Program-made: the position numbers and the translations under genes
Notes under the pieces: model-generated
What the model was told of the DNA's origin: nothing
The model's input: the letters and a program-made list of their open reading frames with translations, nothing else
The model's database searches: none
Shown here: positions 7,158-8,458 of the stretch, one piece after another
Position numbering within the stretch: position 1 is the first letter of the stretch
How the letters are laid out: each line of letters opens with the position of its first letter
Origin: Thiobacillus sp. UBA2487
Lineage (GTDB): Bacteria; Pseudomonadota; Gammaproteobacteria; Burkholderiales; Sulfuriferulaceae
Direction: 5' to 3'
Assembly: GCA_002341815.1 (NCBI GenBank)
Contig: DDOT01000047.1
Coordinates: 657 to 9,114, forward strand
DNA length: 8,458 bases

Positions 7158-8048
7158 ATGGGTTGGATATCCTTAACACTACCGTCCCATCAATCTGACG
7201 CTGATATCTTGTCGGACGCGCTGATGGAACTCGGTGCTATTTCTGTCAGCATCGAGGATGCACAAGCGGGCGAACCCGATGAGAATCCGGTGTTCGGTGA
7301 ACCCGGATCGCCGGAATTTGCGCTGTGGCAAGATAACCGCGTGGTTGCGCTATTCAATTCGGATGTCGTGGTGGCTGATGTGATAAATACACTATCAACC
7401 TGCCTTAACCGTCCGATTTCTGACTATCTGGTCGGCAACGTTGGCGATCAAGATTGGGTGCGTGCAACCCAAGCCGAATTTGAGCCGATTCCAGTGGCCG
7501 ACTGCTTGTGGATTGTTCCATCGTGGCACCAAGCGCCTACACAAGACCGCATTGCCTTGCAGGTAGATCCCGGCCTTGCATTCGGAACCGGCTCTCATCC
7601 AACCACCCATTTATGTCTGGAATGGTTGTGTTCTAACAAACCGTTAGGGCAGACTGTTTTCGATTACGGTTGCGGCTCAGGTATCCTTGCCATTGCTGCC
7701 GCAAAATTGGGAGCCACTCAGGTCGAAGGGGTTGATATTGATCCTCAGGCCGTTGAAACCGCCCGAGACAATGCGATTAAAAATAACGTTGGCGTCACCT
7801 TTTATCTGCCCCACGCTGACCCCGCCAGACAATACGATGTCGTCCTTGCCAATATACTTACCAACCCGCTGATTGCACTTGCACCTTTGTTGGCGGCCCG
7901 CTGTAAAATTGGGGGTACGCTTGTCCTGTCCGGTATTCTCCAATCGCAAGCGACACTTATTATCGAGTCATATCAAGCCTGGTTCGATTTCCATCATCCG
8001 ATTCAGAGTCAGGACTGGATCAGACTGGTCGGTAGACGTCGTCCATGA
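7158..8048 (+). CDS. prmA: Ribosomal protein L11 methyltransferase PrmA
   Basis: PrmA trimethylates ribosomal protein L11 with S-adenosylmethionine in the cytoplasm. It is usually non-essential. The 296 residues match the family (E. coli 293). An N-terminal substrate-recognition domain (about 1-95, beginning M-G-W-I-S-L) is followed by a linker with G-D-Q-D-W-V-R. The class I methyltransferase domain has D-P-G-L-A-F-G-T-G-S-H-P-T-T (137-150), the SAM-binding loop D-Y-G-C-G-S-G-I-L-A (169-178), the acidic motif G-V-D-I-D-P-Q-A (191-198) and N-I-L-T-N-P-L (232-238), which is equivalent to E. coli N-I-L-A-G-P-L. The start lies 5 nt after the accC stop and has only a weak, distant AGGT, so it may depend on coupling to accC. 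Its TGA stop overlaps the next start as ATGA. Confidence 0.96.
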   Translation: MGWISLTLPSHQSDADILSDALMELGAISVSIEDAQAGEPDENPVFGEPGSPEFALWQDNRVVALFNSDVVVADVINTLSTCLNRPISDYLVGNVGDQDWVRATQAEFEPIPVADCLWIVPSWHQAPTQDRIALQVDPGLAFGTGSHPTTHLCLEWLCSNKPLGQTVFDYGCGSGILAIAAAKLGATQVEGVDIDPQAVETARDNAIKNNVGVTFYLPHADPARQYDVVLANILTNPLIALAPLLAARCKIGGTLVLSGILQSQATLIIESYQAWFDFHHPIQSQDWIRLVGRRRP

Positions 8049-8458
8049 GCTTTTTAAGTGAGTGTCCGGTTTGTCACACGGTTTTCCGTGTTGATGCGCG
8101 TACGGTCTCACTGAAGAATGGTTCTGTTAAATGTGGTGTGTGTGGCATGGTGTTCAACGCACTCGAACAACATCAGCCACTCCTTCACTCTTCTCCGCAC
8201 AGTCTGCCTCCAGACGTATCCAGCAAGCACGATGAGAATGACTTGTCTCTGTTCGAGTTAGACGAGATGCAGATCCCTGTTAACCAGGAATCAAGCCCTT
8301 CCCGCGAACAATATGATGACAGCTCACTTTCATTCACAGGTGAACAGCTATTTGCATCTGACAACACCACTCATGATGAGGCGCCTTATAACGACCGACC
8401 TAGTGCGCATATCATCGAAGACTCGACCGCTGCACGCATCAATGATGCGCCGGCGAAT
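8045..8458 (+). CDS. MJ0042-type zinc-ribbon protein (probably DUF3426 family), C-terminus cut by right edge
   Basis: The frame stays open for 138 codons to the window edge. The N-terminus has the zinc-ribbon pattern C-P-V-C (Cys7, Cys10) and C-G-V-C (Cys30, Cys33), with the flanking T-V-F-R-V and M-V-F-N-A typical of the MJ0042 finger in proteobacterial proteins. Residues from about 41 are Ser-, Asp- and Glu-rich with no clear fold, resembling a disordered linker. In the known family this is followed by a transmembrane helix and a DUF3426 domain, which would lie beyond the window. The ATG overlaps the prmA TGA and no strong ribosome binding site is seen, so translation is probably coupled to prmA. 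The family has no established biochemical function. The gene often follows prmA and precedes dusB and fis in related genomes. Confidence 0.85.
   Translation, partial: MSFLSECPVCHTVFRVDARTVSLKNGSVKCGVCGMVFNALEQHQPLLHSSPHSLPPDVSSKHDENDLSLFELDEMQIPVNQESSPSREQYDDSSLSFTGEQLFASDNTTHDEAPYNDRPSAHIIEDSTAARINDAPAN

Overview
The window is a stretch of core proteobacterial chromosome carrying eight protein genes, six complete and two cut by the window edges. Base composition looks close to balanced. Gene content and protein style suggest a betaproteobacterium: AccC and PrmA read like that class, and an MJ0042-type zinc-ribbon protein follows prmA. The order dsbD-aroQ-accB-accC-prmA-(zinc-ribbon protein) also occurs in gammaproteobacteria such as Pseudomonas, so the class is an inference. 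I see no tRNA, rRNA, CRISPR array, insertion sequence, phage gene or other sign of recent transfer.

Left block, minus strand (1-2860): glmU lies upstream of glmS with only 4 nt between them, so they probably form one transcript. GlmS makes glucosamine-6-phosphate. GlmU makes UDP-N-acetylglucosamine two steps later (GlmM, not in the window, does the step between). The products feed peptidoglycan and lipopolysaccharide synthesis. glmS runs off the left edge and lacks about its last 115 residues.

Divergent intergenic region (2861-3017): it holds a consensus-like -10 hexamer for glmU on the minus strand and another for dsbD on the plus strand. Each is bracketed by a short inverted repeat, and the one around the glmU -10 is a perfect 18-bp dyad.

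Right block, plus strand (3018-8458): dsbD encodes the membrane thiol:disulfide reductase that carries electrons to the periplasm. An 86-bp gap with a 13-bp palindrome and no visible terminator follows. Next comes a tight run: aroQ (shikimate pathway), accB and accC (biotin carrier and biotin carboxylase of acetyl-CoA carboxylase), prmA (ribosomal protein L11 methyltransferase) and the start of a zinc-ribbon protein. aroQ overlaps accB by 32 nt, accB-accC and accC-prmA are 13 and 5 nt apart, and prmA overlaps the last gene at ATGA. This looks like a polycistronic unit.

The window is ordinary housekeeping DNA, and I found no undescribed system. The most notable point is a proline in place of the near-invariant arginine of the N-R-G-E-I-A motif of AccC (residue 10). 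Other points are the dyad on the glmU -10 element, an altered cap loop in the periplasmic domain of DsbD, and the aroQ/accB overlap.
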